Source: Acidimicrobiia bacterium
GTDB lineage: Bacteria > Actinomycetota > Acidimicrobiia > Acidimicrobiales > Bin134
Reading direction: 5' to 3'
Length of the DNA stretch: 64,000 nt
Assembly (NCBI GenBank): GCA_022822905.1
Contig: JAJDYE010000041.1
Coordinates: 124,001 to 188,000, forward strand
Shown here: in pieces, positions 17,512 to 24,868 of the stretch
How the letters are laid out: the number at the start of each line of letters is the position of its first letter
How positions within the stretch are numbered: the stretch's first letter is position 1
Position numbers and translations under genes: made by a program
Notes under the pieces: generated by a model
Database searches by the model: none
Told to the model about the DNA's origin: nothing
The model's input: the letters and a program-made list of their open reading frames with translations, nothing else

Positions 17512-17541
17512 AGGAGGAGACTACCGACGCTCAGTCGGCAT

Positions 17542-19995
17542 TCATGAAGGGAGCTCGTCGGGGGCCATCAGCACCTCGCGAGCCTTCGACCCCTCCGAGG
17601 GTCCGACCACGCCCCGCTGCTCCAGCAGGTCCATAAGCCGGCCAGCCCGGGCGAATCCCACCCGGAGCTTGCGCTGGAGCATCGATGTGGAGCCAAGCTG
17701 GCTCTCCACCACCAACCTCATGGCCTGAACCAAGAGTTCATCGTCATCGTCGCCAGCCCCGTTCGCGGCGTTCGAAGGCGCTGGGGCCAGCGGATCGTCG
17801 TCGCCGTCGCCGCCGTCGGTGGTCACCGAATTGGCCAGGCTCGGAGGCTCCATCGCCGCGGCCTGACGGCGCCATGCGCCCACCACGCTGCGAACCTCCG
17901 ACTCGGTCACCCACGCCCCTTGGATGCGCTGGGCGGACGTGGAGGTGGGACTCAGCAGCAGCATGTCGCCCCGGCCCACCAGGCGCTCGGCGCCCTGTTG
18001 GTCGAGGATCACCCGGCTGTCGGTTTGACTGGACACGGCGAAGGCCAGCCGGGCCGGGATGTTGGCTTTGATGACGCCGGTGATCACGTTGATGGACGGC
18101 CGCTGGGTGGCGATCACCAGATGGATTCCCACCGCCCGGGCCTTCTGGGCAATGCGGCAGATGGAGTCCTCCACGTCGCGGGGGGCCACCATCATCAGAT
18201 CCGACAGCTCGTCTACCACCACCAGGATGAGCGGCATCCGCTCCTTGGGCTCGGTGTCCTTGATCCCCAATTCGCGTTCGTTGTCGAAAACTCCCCGATC
18301 GCAGGCTTCGTTGTATCCGTCGATATCGCGGACGCCCACCGAAGCCAAGATCTCATAGCGGCGGTCCATCTCCCGGCACGCCCAGGCCAGGGCGTTGGCC
18401 GCCTTCTTTGGATCGGTCACCGGCTGGGTGAGCAGGTGGGGAACATGCTCATACTGGGCCATCTCCACCATCTTGGGATCGACCAGGATCATGCGCACCT
18501 GATCGGGGGTGGAGCGCATGAGCACCGAGGTGATCATGGAGTTGATGCACGACGACTTGCCCGCTCCGGTGGCCCCCGCAATAAGGATGTGGGGCATCCG
18601 GGACAGGTCCATCATGACCGGCTTGGCGTTGATGTCCCGGCCGATGGCCACCTCGAGGGGGTGGCTGGCCTTGCGGGCCTCGGCCGATGCCAAGATCCCG
18701 CCCAGCGACACCACCTGGCGGTCGCGGTTGGGCACCTCCACGCCGATGGCTTGGCGCCCGGGGATCGGGGCCAGGATGCGGACGTCGGGCGAAGCCAGGG
18801 CATAGGCGATGTCCTTGCTCAAGCTGGTGACCCGGCTGACCTTGACCCCCGGCGCCAGTTCCAGCTCGTAGCGGGTCACGGTGGGACCGACCACCATCCC
18901 AACCAGCTTGGTTTCCACGTCATGGGCGGCCAAGGCCTGCTCCAAGGCCGCGCCCTTCCGGGTGGCTTCTTCCTGGCTGCCCTTCTGGGGATCAGATCCG
19001 CTCAGCAGCTTGAGTGAGGGGAGCTTCCATTTCGAAGACTTGGACTTCGAAGACTTGGACTTCTTGTCGCCGATGATGGTCGGCGCCTCCCACTGCGGCT
19101 CGTTGGAAGGCTCGGGCGCCGGGGCGGGCTCAGGCTCACTCCTCGGCTCGGCTTCGGGCATGGCCAGAGCGGGTTCAGGCTCAGGGGGTGGAGAGGGAAT
19201 GAGAACGACCTCGGGTTCAGCGGAGGCCGCTTCCGGTTCGTCCGGTTGGCCATCTTCGGCGGATGGTTCGGGATCTTGTGGCCGCGGTGCGGTACCGGTC
19301 AGGAGATCGAGGAACTGGGTAAAGGCGGTCTTGAGTTTGGCTCCGTTCACCTTGCGGGCCCACGCTCGCAACGACACCCGAGTGAGTATCACCGACCCCA
19401 AGAGCCCGAACGCGCCCACCACCAGACTCGCCCCCCAGACGCCCATAATCGCGGCCAGCGTGCCCCCGAAGGCCAGGCCCAGCGCTCCACCCGCCCCCAT
19501 CAGCCCGTCGAGGTCTTCGATGCCCGGCCGGTCGATGGCGATGTGGAGCAGGCCGGTTACCGAGAGGAGCGTCAACGCGGTGCCGATGCCGAGGCGAACA
19601 GCCAGCACCAGATCGGCCCGAGCCGGGTCGGTGTAGGGGTTCTTGTCGAAATCGCCTGGTGTGCTCTCCTGGAACTCCTCATCGGGACGAGGACCCCGCA
19701 ACAGCACGACCCCGATGACCAATAGGGCGATCGGTATGGCGGCCCTGGCGGTGCCGATCAAGGCACCGAGGACGGTCCTGAGCCCCGAGCCGAACGGTCC
19801 GGCCACATCGGCCCATAGGCCGCAGGCCGCCACCAAGCCGGCGAGGATGAACCCCACGGCGATGATGTCGGCGCGGTGTCGAGCCCAAACCGCGGCCGCA
19901 GCCTGCTTCAGCCGACTATCGGGAGAGGCTCCGGTATTGGATTTGGACTTTGCGCTGGGCTTTGTAGGGGGCTTTCGAGCGGTTTTCGTAGCCAC
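17542..19995 (-). CDS. ftsK: DNA translocase FtsK/SpoIIIE
   Basis: Septal DNA pump that clears and orients chromosome ends during division. About 817 residues: a basic N-terminus, about four membrane segments, a low-complexity linker (acidic PEPEP-type runs and KSKSSKSKSSK), then the RecA-like motor with Walker A GATGAGKSS (minus strand around 18560-18590), LVVVDELSDL (Walker B), and IATQRPSINVITG. The C-terminal gamma winged helix (LQRKLRVGFARAGRLMDLLE) reads KOPS sites. The start is uncertain: GTG at 19995 (ATKTARKPP...) or TTG at 20034; neither has a clear Shine-Dalgarno. Confidence 0.93.
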   Translation of the reverse strand: MATKTARKPPTKPSAKSKSNTGASPDSRLKQAAAAVWARHRADIIAVGFILAGLVAACGLWADVAGPFGSGLRTVLGALIGTARAAIPIALLVIGVVLLRGPRPDEEFQESTPGDFDKNPYTDPARADLVLAVRLGIGTALTLLSVTGLLHIAIDRPGIEDLDGLMGAGGALGLAFGGTLAAIMGVWGASLVVGAFGLLGSVILTRVSLRAWARKVNGAKLKTAFTQFLDLLTGTAPRPQDPEPSAEDGQPDEPEAASAEPEVVLIPSPPPEPEPALAMPEAEPRSEPEPAPAPEPSNEPQWEAPTIIGDKKSKSSKSKSSKWKLPSLKLLSGSDPQKGSQEEATRKGAALEQALAAHDVETKLVGMVVGPTVTRYELELAPGVKVSRVTSLSKDIAYALASPDVRILAPIPGRQAIGVEVPNRDRQVVSLGGILASAEARKASHPLEVAIGRDINAKPVMMDLSRMPHILIAGATGAGKSSCINSMITSVLMRSTPDQVRMILVDPKMVEMAQYEHVPHLLTQPVTDPKKAANALAWACREMDRRYEILASVGVRDIDGYNEACDRGVFDNERELGIKDTEPKERMPLILVVVDELSDLMMVAPRDVEDSICRIAQKARAVGIHLVIATQRPSINVITGVIKANIPARLAFAVSSQTDSRVILDQQGAERLVGRGDMLLLSPTSTSAQRIQGAWVTESEVRSVVGAWRRQAAAMEPPSLANSVTTDGGDGDDDPLAPAPSNAANGAGDDDDELLVQAMRLVVESQLGSTSMLQRKLRVGFARAGRLMDLLEQRGVVGPSEGSKAREVLMAPDELPS

Positions 19996-20062
19996 AACAA
20001 CAACAAACGTACCATTGACAACACCAGTAACCAATGGTTTGGCCGGATAGCGGCCGGTTTGT

Positions 20063-21721
20063 TCAGAACTCGATGATGACAGGGACGATCATCGGGCGCC
20101 GTCCGGTGTTGTGGTTGACAAACTGTCCGGCGGCCCGGCGCACCAGCCGCTCCAGGTCGCCATCCTCTCCTGAAGCCAGGCCCTCCTCCACAGCGGCCGC
20201 CACCTCGTCGGCGCCGAGCGATTCCAGATCCCTCGCCGCATCGCCCCCCACCCAGCCCTTGCTCTCGAACCGGGGCCGGGCCAGCAAACGGCCTTCAGCG
20301 CGGTTCACCACCACCACCACGTTGACCACTCCGTGGCTGCCGAGAATGGACCGCTCGCCGAAGAGGTCCCGGTCGTTCTCGATCAACTGCCCGTTCACAA
20401 AGAAGTAGTCCCCCGAAGTTACCTTCCCCCGGTTGGCCAAACCGCTGTCGCTCAACTCGATCTGCTCGCCGTCGCGAGCGAGGACCACTCGATCCGCGGC
20501 CATGCCCATCTTGATCGCCAGATCGGCGTGGGCAACGAGGTGGCGAACCTCGCCGTGAACCGGCACAAAGAACTCAGGGTCGGCCACCGTGTGCAGGGTG
20601 CGGAGCTCGTCCTGCTTGCCGTGGCCGCTGGTATGGACGTCTAGTTGCCCGCTGTGGACCACTTGGGCCCCCCGATCCACCAGGTTGTTGATCATCCGGG
20701 CCACCCGGGCCTCGTTGCCGGGGATGGGGGTCGAGCTCAACACCACGGTGTCGTCGGGTCCGATATCGATCCAGCGGCTGTCCCCGGTGGCGGCCATGGC
20801 CAGGGCAGAGCGGGTCTCCCCCTGCGAGCCGGTGGACACCACGCACACCTGCCCGGGGGAATACCGATCGACATCGGCCACGTCGATCACCGCATGGTCG
20901 GGCATCGTGAGCAAGCCCAGCCCCCGGGCCAGGGCGAAGTTGCGCTTCATAGACAGCCCCAGCGTGGCCACTTTGCGCCCCGACTCCACCGCGGCATCCA
21001 CCACCTGCTGAACCCGGTGAACATGGCTGGAGAAGGCGGCCACTACCAGGCGCCGGCCGGGATGGGCGGAAAACACCCCTCGAAGCACCTCTCCAACCTC
21101 GGTTTCCGACCGGGAGCTGCCGGGAATCTCCGAGTTGGTGGAATCGCACAGCAGCAGCCGCACTCCGTCGGTTCGAGAGATGGCCCCGATCCGGGCGAGG
21201 TCCGTGCGCCGACCGTCCACTGGGTTCAGATCCAGTTTGAAATCGCTGGAGTGCAAGACGACCCCTTGGGAAGTGCGGATGGCCGAGATCAGCCCCGAGG
21301 GAACCGAGTGGGTGACGGGGATGAACTCGCAGTCGAACGAGCCGATGCGGAGCCGGTCGTGGTCGCCGATGGAGTTGAGGGTTGTGCGGTCGATAACACC
21401 CCGCTCCTCCAGGCGGTTGCGGATCAATCCCAGGGTGAAGGGCGAGGCATAGATCGGAAACGACAGCCATTCCAGGGCATGGGGCAGCGAGCCGATGTGA
21501 TCCTCATGGCCGTGGGTGCATATACAGCCAACGATGCGATCGGCGCGATCGCGCAGGTACTCCAAATCAGGGAGCACGAATTCAGCGCCGGGCATGTCCT
21601 CGTCGGGAAACAGGATCCCGCAGTCCAGCAGGAGAACCTCGCCCCTGGATTCGATGGCCGCGCAGTTCCTCCCGATATCGCCCAACCCGCCCAGAAAGGT
21701 GATCTGAACCGGATCAGCCAT
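20063..21721 (-). CDS. rnj: Ribonuclease J
   Basis: Metallo-beta-lactamase/beta-CASP ribonuclease with endo- and 5'-exonuclease activity, central to mRNA decay and rRNA maturation. 552 residues: HGHEDHIGSLP zinc motif, further metal ligands in PVTHSVPSG and HSSDFKLD, beta-CASP motifs STGSQGE and SGHGKQDEL, then VPVHGEVRHL and a C-terminal domain. The ATG at 21721 overlaps the dapA stop by 8 bp, matching the actinobacterial dapA-rnj pair; a GTG two codons upstream is also in frame. The downstream gene is ftsK. Confidence 0.95.
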   Translation of the reverse strand: MADPVQITFLGGLGDIGRNCAAIESRGEVLLLDCGILFPDEDMPGAEFVLPDLEYLRDRADRIVGCICTHGHEDHIGSLPHALEWLSFPIYASPFTLGLIRNRLEERGVIDRTTLNSIGDHDRLRIGSFDCEFIPVTHSVPSGLISAIRTSQGVVLHSSDFKLDLNPVDGRRTDLARIGAISRTDGVRLLLCDSTNSEIPGSSRSETEVGEVLRGVFSAHPGRRLVVAAFSSHVHRVQQVVDAAVESGRKVATLGLSMKRNFALARGLGLLTMPDHAVIDVADVDRYSPGQVCVVSTGSQGETRSALAMAATGDSRWIDIGPDDTVVLSSTPIPGNEARVARMINNLVDRGAQVVHSGQLDVHTSGHGKQDELRTLHTVADPEFFVPVHGEVRHLVAHADLAIKMGMAADRVVLARDGEQIELSDSGLANRGKVTSGDYFFVNGQLIENDRDLFGERSILGSHGVVNVVVVVNRAEGRLLARPRFESKGWVGGDAARDLESLGADEVAAAVEEGLASGEDGDLERLVRRAAGQFVNHNTGRRPMIVPVIIEF

Positions 21722-22607
21722 CGGCACCGAGTCTTGTGCCGGCCAGCACCTCGGCAGCGGCCTCGGCCAAACCCTCAGGCTCGACGTCCAGGGGCGGGCG
21801 GCAGCGGCCGACCGGGATGCCGATAAGGCGCATCATCGCCTTGGCCGGAATGGGGTTGGGCGCTGTCAACCCCGTCTCATAGTCAAACGACGGCATGAGG
21901 CTGGCGTTGATCTTGGCCGCGGCCCCAACGTCGCCCCCCTCGAAAGCGGCGATCATGTCGGCGTGCTCGGTACCGGCCCAGTGGGTGGCCACCCCGATAA
22001 CCCCCACCGCCCCCACCGCGAGCAGCGGCAGGGTGAGGCTGTCGTCGCCGCTGTACACCTCAAAGCCCTCGGGAGCCTGGGCGATGAGCGCGGCGGTCTC
22101 GGCAGGGTCGCCAGCCGCGTCCTTGATGCCGACGATGTTGGCGACACCATGGGCCAACTCCAGCAGCGTGGCAGTGTCCACCTTTCGCCCGGTGCGCACA
22201 GGGATGTCGTAGATGAGCACCGGTAGATCGGTGGCCCCGGCCACCGTGGCAAAGTGCTTGGCCAGGCTGGCTTGCGAAGGCCGGTTGTAGTACGGGGTCA
22301 CCGACAAGATGCCATCAGCCCCCGCCTCTTGAGCCCGCTCGGTGAGCTCAACGGCCGCGGCAGTGTCATTGCTGCCCGCTCCGGCCACCACCGGCGCATC
22401 CACCGCAGAGACGACCGTGCCGATGAGGTCGATTTGCTCGTCGTGGGTCAGCGTCGGCGCCTCTCCCGTGGTGCCCGCCACCACCAGTCCGTCGCTCCCG
22501 TTGTCAACCAGCCATTGGGCCAGCGACGCTGCGGTCTCCAGGTCGAGCGAGCCGTCGTCGGCAAACGGTGTGACCATGGCGGTGAGCACCTTTCCAAATC
22601 GAGCCAT
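21714..22607 (-). CDS. dapA: 4-hydroxy-tetrahydrodipicolinate synthase
   Basis: Condenses pyruvate with aspartate semialdehyde, the first step specific to lysine/DAP synthesis. TIM-barrel aldolase of 297 residues: GTTGEAPTLT near 45-54, TPYYNRP near 104-110, the catalytic Tyr133 in IYDIPVRTG, and the Schiff-base Lys162 in VGIKDAAGD. Start ATG 22607, with a GGAG site just after the preceding gene's stop. It is separated from dapB by SURF1 and a winged-helix gene; in many actinobacteria thyX sits between dapB and dapA instead. Confidence 0.95.
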   Translation of the reverse strand: MARFGKVLTAMVTPFADDGSLDLETAASLAQWLVDNGSDGLVVAGTTGEAPTLTHDEQIDLIGTVVSAVDAPVVAGAGSNDTAAAVELTERAQEAGADGILSVTPYYNRPSQASLAKHFATVAGATDLPVLIYDIPVRTGRKVDTATLLELAHGVANIVGIKDAAGDPAETAALIAQAPEGFEVYSGDDSLTLPLLAVGAVGVIGVATHWAGTEHADMIAAFEGGDVGAAAKINASLMPSFDYETGLTAPNPIPAKAMMRLIGIPVGRCRPPLDVEPEGLAEAAAEVLAGTRLGADG

Positions 22608-22616
22608 GGGTTCTCC

Positions 22617-23261
22617 TTACGCTTCAGCGGCGTCGTCGGCCATCTCGGTTGCCCGATCGATCCCCAGGGTCACCAGGAGATCCTCGTGCAACTCGAACCA
22701 CACCTCATGGTAGGAATCCATGGAGGGTTTCGTAAACCAGTTAAGTTCGCCGCCCTGCACACGAAGCAGCGCGTTGTCGAGCCGCCCTCCATAGTGGCCG
22801 AATCGGTCAAGGGCATCGGCTAAGCGGGCGATAATCGGCTGGACCCGCTGGTTGATCTCGGCCAGTCGGACTATGACCGCGGCGTCGTAGTCGGGATCGG
22901 TGTGGTCGTTGAGCGTCTGGTCGCCGCGTACTTGGAAATCGGTGCAGACCTCCTTCAACTGAGGATCCAGCACCCGAAACGACTGATATTGCTCCTGGAT
23001 GAGGAGTCTGGTGCCGGAACTCTCGATTTCGGCGGCCACTAGGCGCTCGGCCTCGGCCCTGCCCTCTCCGAGCAGCAGCCACCCCTGGGCTCGCTTCCCG
23101 TCCCGGTAGCGCACCCAGCCCCTCTCCCCCAATTCGCTCAGGACGCCCGCGGCCTGTGTCGCCGACAAGCCGGTGGCCAGGGCCACAGATTCGGCGTCAG
23201 CCATGCCCTTGGTGCGCAGCGCATAGAGGACGCGCCCCTCCATCCCAGACGAATACGGCAC
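22617..23261 (-). CDS. Winged-helix domain protein of unknown role
   Basis: 214 residues. The N-terminal ~75 residues look like a winged helix (VLYALRTKGMADAESVALATG, then SATQAAGVLSELGERGWVRYRDGK). The rest is helical, with conserved-looking stretches FRVLDPQLKEVCTDFQVR, NDHTDPDYDAAV and DSYHEVWFELHEDLLVTLG. I recall actinobacterial proteins with this layout annotated as MarR-like regulators or simply hypothetical; no ligand or target is known to me. The start is GTG 23261, or ATG 23243. It sits between SURF1 and dapA in the same direction and is probably cotranscribed. Confidence 0.7.
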   Translation of the reverse strand: MPYSSGMEGRVLYALRTKGMADAESVALATGLSATQAAGVLSELGERGWVRYRDGKRAQGWLLLGEGRAEAERLVAAEIESSGTRLLIQEQYQSFRVLDPQLKEVCTDFQVRGDQTLNDHTDPDYDAAVIVRLAEINQRVQPIIARLADALDRFGHYGGRLDNALLRVQGGELNWFTKPSMDSYHEVWFELHEDLLVTLGIDRATEMADDAAEA

Positions 23262-23265
23262 CAGA

Positions 23266-24021
23266 TCAGACTACTTCCGCTTCTCGATCCCGGTCTCCGG
23301 GGCGGCCTAGGCGTCTCAGTATGAGGGGGTAGCCCACCAGGGTGATGGTGGCGAAGACGAACCATTGGACGGCGTAGGCCAGATGGGATCCCTCCCCGAG
23401 GTCGGGAGGAGGCACGGGGACGGGCCAGTCGCCAGCAGGCGGTGCTTGAGTTTGGAGTTGCAGGTAGACCGGCAGCAGGGCGGTATCGAGCTGTTGGGAA
23501 AGGCGGGCCAGATCGGGGCGGGCCATCTCTGTGAGCACCCCGCCAGACGGGTCTGACTGCTGTAGCCCAGCGGCGGTGACCGTAGCCCGAACAAGCCCGA
23601 TCACCTCCACCTCACCACTGGCAGGGGCGAAATCGGCGGGGGAAGTGCCGGTGCCAGCCCCGTGAGGGATCCAGCCCCGGTTGACCGCGACGGCCTCGCC
23701 GGTTGGGGGCCGCAGCGGGGTGAGAACCCAAAACCCGGCAGAACCCTGGAAGGTCCGGTTGCGGATCAAAACCTGATCTTCCACCTGGTAGACACCGACA
23801 GCCCGGACCGAGCGAAACTCGATGTTGTCCCCTATGTCGTAGTCATCGTCGATGCCGGCCAGGTCTTGAATCTGCACAACTGGGAGTTCGCTGCGACTGG
23901 TGATGGTGCTGTTGTGCTCCCGGCGCTCAGACAGCCGGTGGAGCTGCCAGAACCCAGCGGCGATCATGGCCATCACTGCCAGGAGCACCGCGATGTTCAG
24001 CAACAGGCGCCGGAATGACAC
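23266..24021 (-). CDS. SURF1 family protein (cytochrome oxidase assembly)
   Basis: Membrane protein of 251 residues with the SURF1 arrangement: an N-terminal membrane helix (residues ~8-26) followed by FWQLHRLSERR, a periplasmic-type domain with VAVNRGWIPHG, and a C-terminal helix beginning HLAYAVQWFVFATITLVGYP. SURF1 helps insert heme a into cytochrome c oxidase subunit I, so an aa3-type oxidase is expected elsewhere in the genome. It overlaps no gene but is only 4 bp from the winged-helix gene downstream and 13 bp from dapB. Confidence 0.9.
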   Translation of the reverse strand: MSFRRLLLNIAVLLAVMAMIAAGFWQLHRLSERREHNSTITSRSELPVVQIQDLAGIDDDYDIGDNIEFRSVRAVGVYQVEDQVLIRNRTFQGSAGFWVLTPLRPPTGEAVAVNRGWIPHGAGTGTSPADFAPASGEVEVIGLVRATVTAAGLQQSDPSGGVLTEMARPDLARLSQQLDTALLPVYLQLQTQAPPAGDWPVPVPPPDLGEGSHLAYAVQWFVFATITLVGYPLILRRLGRPGDRDREAEVV

Positions 24022-24034
24022 GATTGGGTCGTCG

Positions 24035-24805
24035 CTAGATGTCCAGCAGGGTATCGAGGCCCACGATGAGCCCAGAGCGGTTCGGGGCCGCTTTCACCGC
24101 GGCCAATACGCCGGGCATGAACGAGGACCGATCAGTGGAGTCCTGGCGGATGACAAGGGTCTGGCCCTCAGCACCCAGGATCACCTCGTGGTGGGCCACC
24201 ATCCCCCTCATTCGCACGGCGTGGACCCGGATGCCGGTAGGGCCTTCAGCCCCCCGCACGCCGGACAGCATCTCGTGTTCAGTGGGATCGGGGGCCCAGT
24301 CGCCCGACGCCGCCGCCATCTTGTCCACCGTGAGCCGGGCGGTTCCCGATGGAGCGTCGATCTTGGCATCGTGGTGCAGTTCGATCACTTCAGCGGTATC
24401 GAAATAGGGCGCCGCGAGTTCGGCAAAGCGCATCATCAGCACGGCGCTGATGGCGAAATTGGGTGCAATGATGCATACCCGCTCCGCAGCGGTGAACGCG
24501 GCTTGGAATCGCTCGAGGTCGCCGTCGGTGAATCCCGTCGTGCCCACCACGGCGTGGATCTGCTGATCCGCCAGCCAGATCAGGTTGTCGCGGGCTGCCT
24601 CGGCAATGGTGAAGTCCACCACCACGTCGGCATCGGCTTCCACCATTGCCTCCCGGTGGGCAACCGCGACCATACCGCCTGCGGAACCACCCGCCTGGAT
24701 GGGGTCCACGGCGGCCACCAATTCCAAATCCGGGTCAGCTGCCACCGCCTCACAGACGGTGGCGCCCATTCTGCCCCCCGCGCCGAACACCCCTACCCGA
24801 AGCAT
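24035..24805 (-). CDS. dapB: 4-hydroxy-tetrahydrodipicolinate reductase
   Basis: NAD(P)H-dependent reduction of hydroxytetrahydrodipicolinate to tetrahydrodipicolinate, the substrate of DapD. 256 residues: Rossmann motif GVFGAGGRMG (5-14), VDFT, VGTTGF, APNFAISAVLMM, and the catalytic His/Lys block ELHHDAKIDAPSGTA. Length and motifs are standard. It begins at ATG 24805, 63 bp after pnp. Confidence 0.95.
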   Translation of the reverse strand: MLRVGVFGAGGRMGATVCEAVAADPDLELVAAVDPIQAGGSAGGMVAVAHREAMVEADADVVVDFTIAEAARDNLIWLADQQIHAVVGTTGFTDGDLERFQAAFTAAERVCIIAPNFAISAVLMMRFAELAAPYFDTAEVIELHHDAKIDAPSGTARLTVDKMAAASGDWAPDPTEHEMLSGVRGAEGPTGIRVHAVRMRGMVAHHEVILGAEGQTLVIRQDSTDRSSFMPGVLAAVKAAPNRSGLIVGLDTLLDI

Positions 24806-24868
24806 GGATGAGACGTTATAGGGCAGAGCGGTGGCAAACCGGCTGGAAAAATGAAGCCTCGGGCTGGC

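Noticed and set aside
17524..17538. Terminator hairpin between the antiporter gene and ftsK
   Set aside because: Five-base stem without a T-run; too weak to call.
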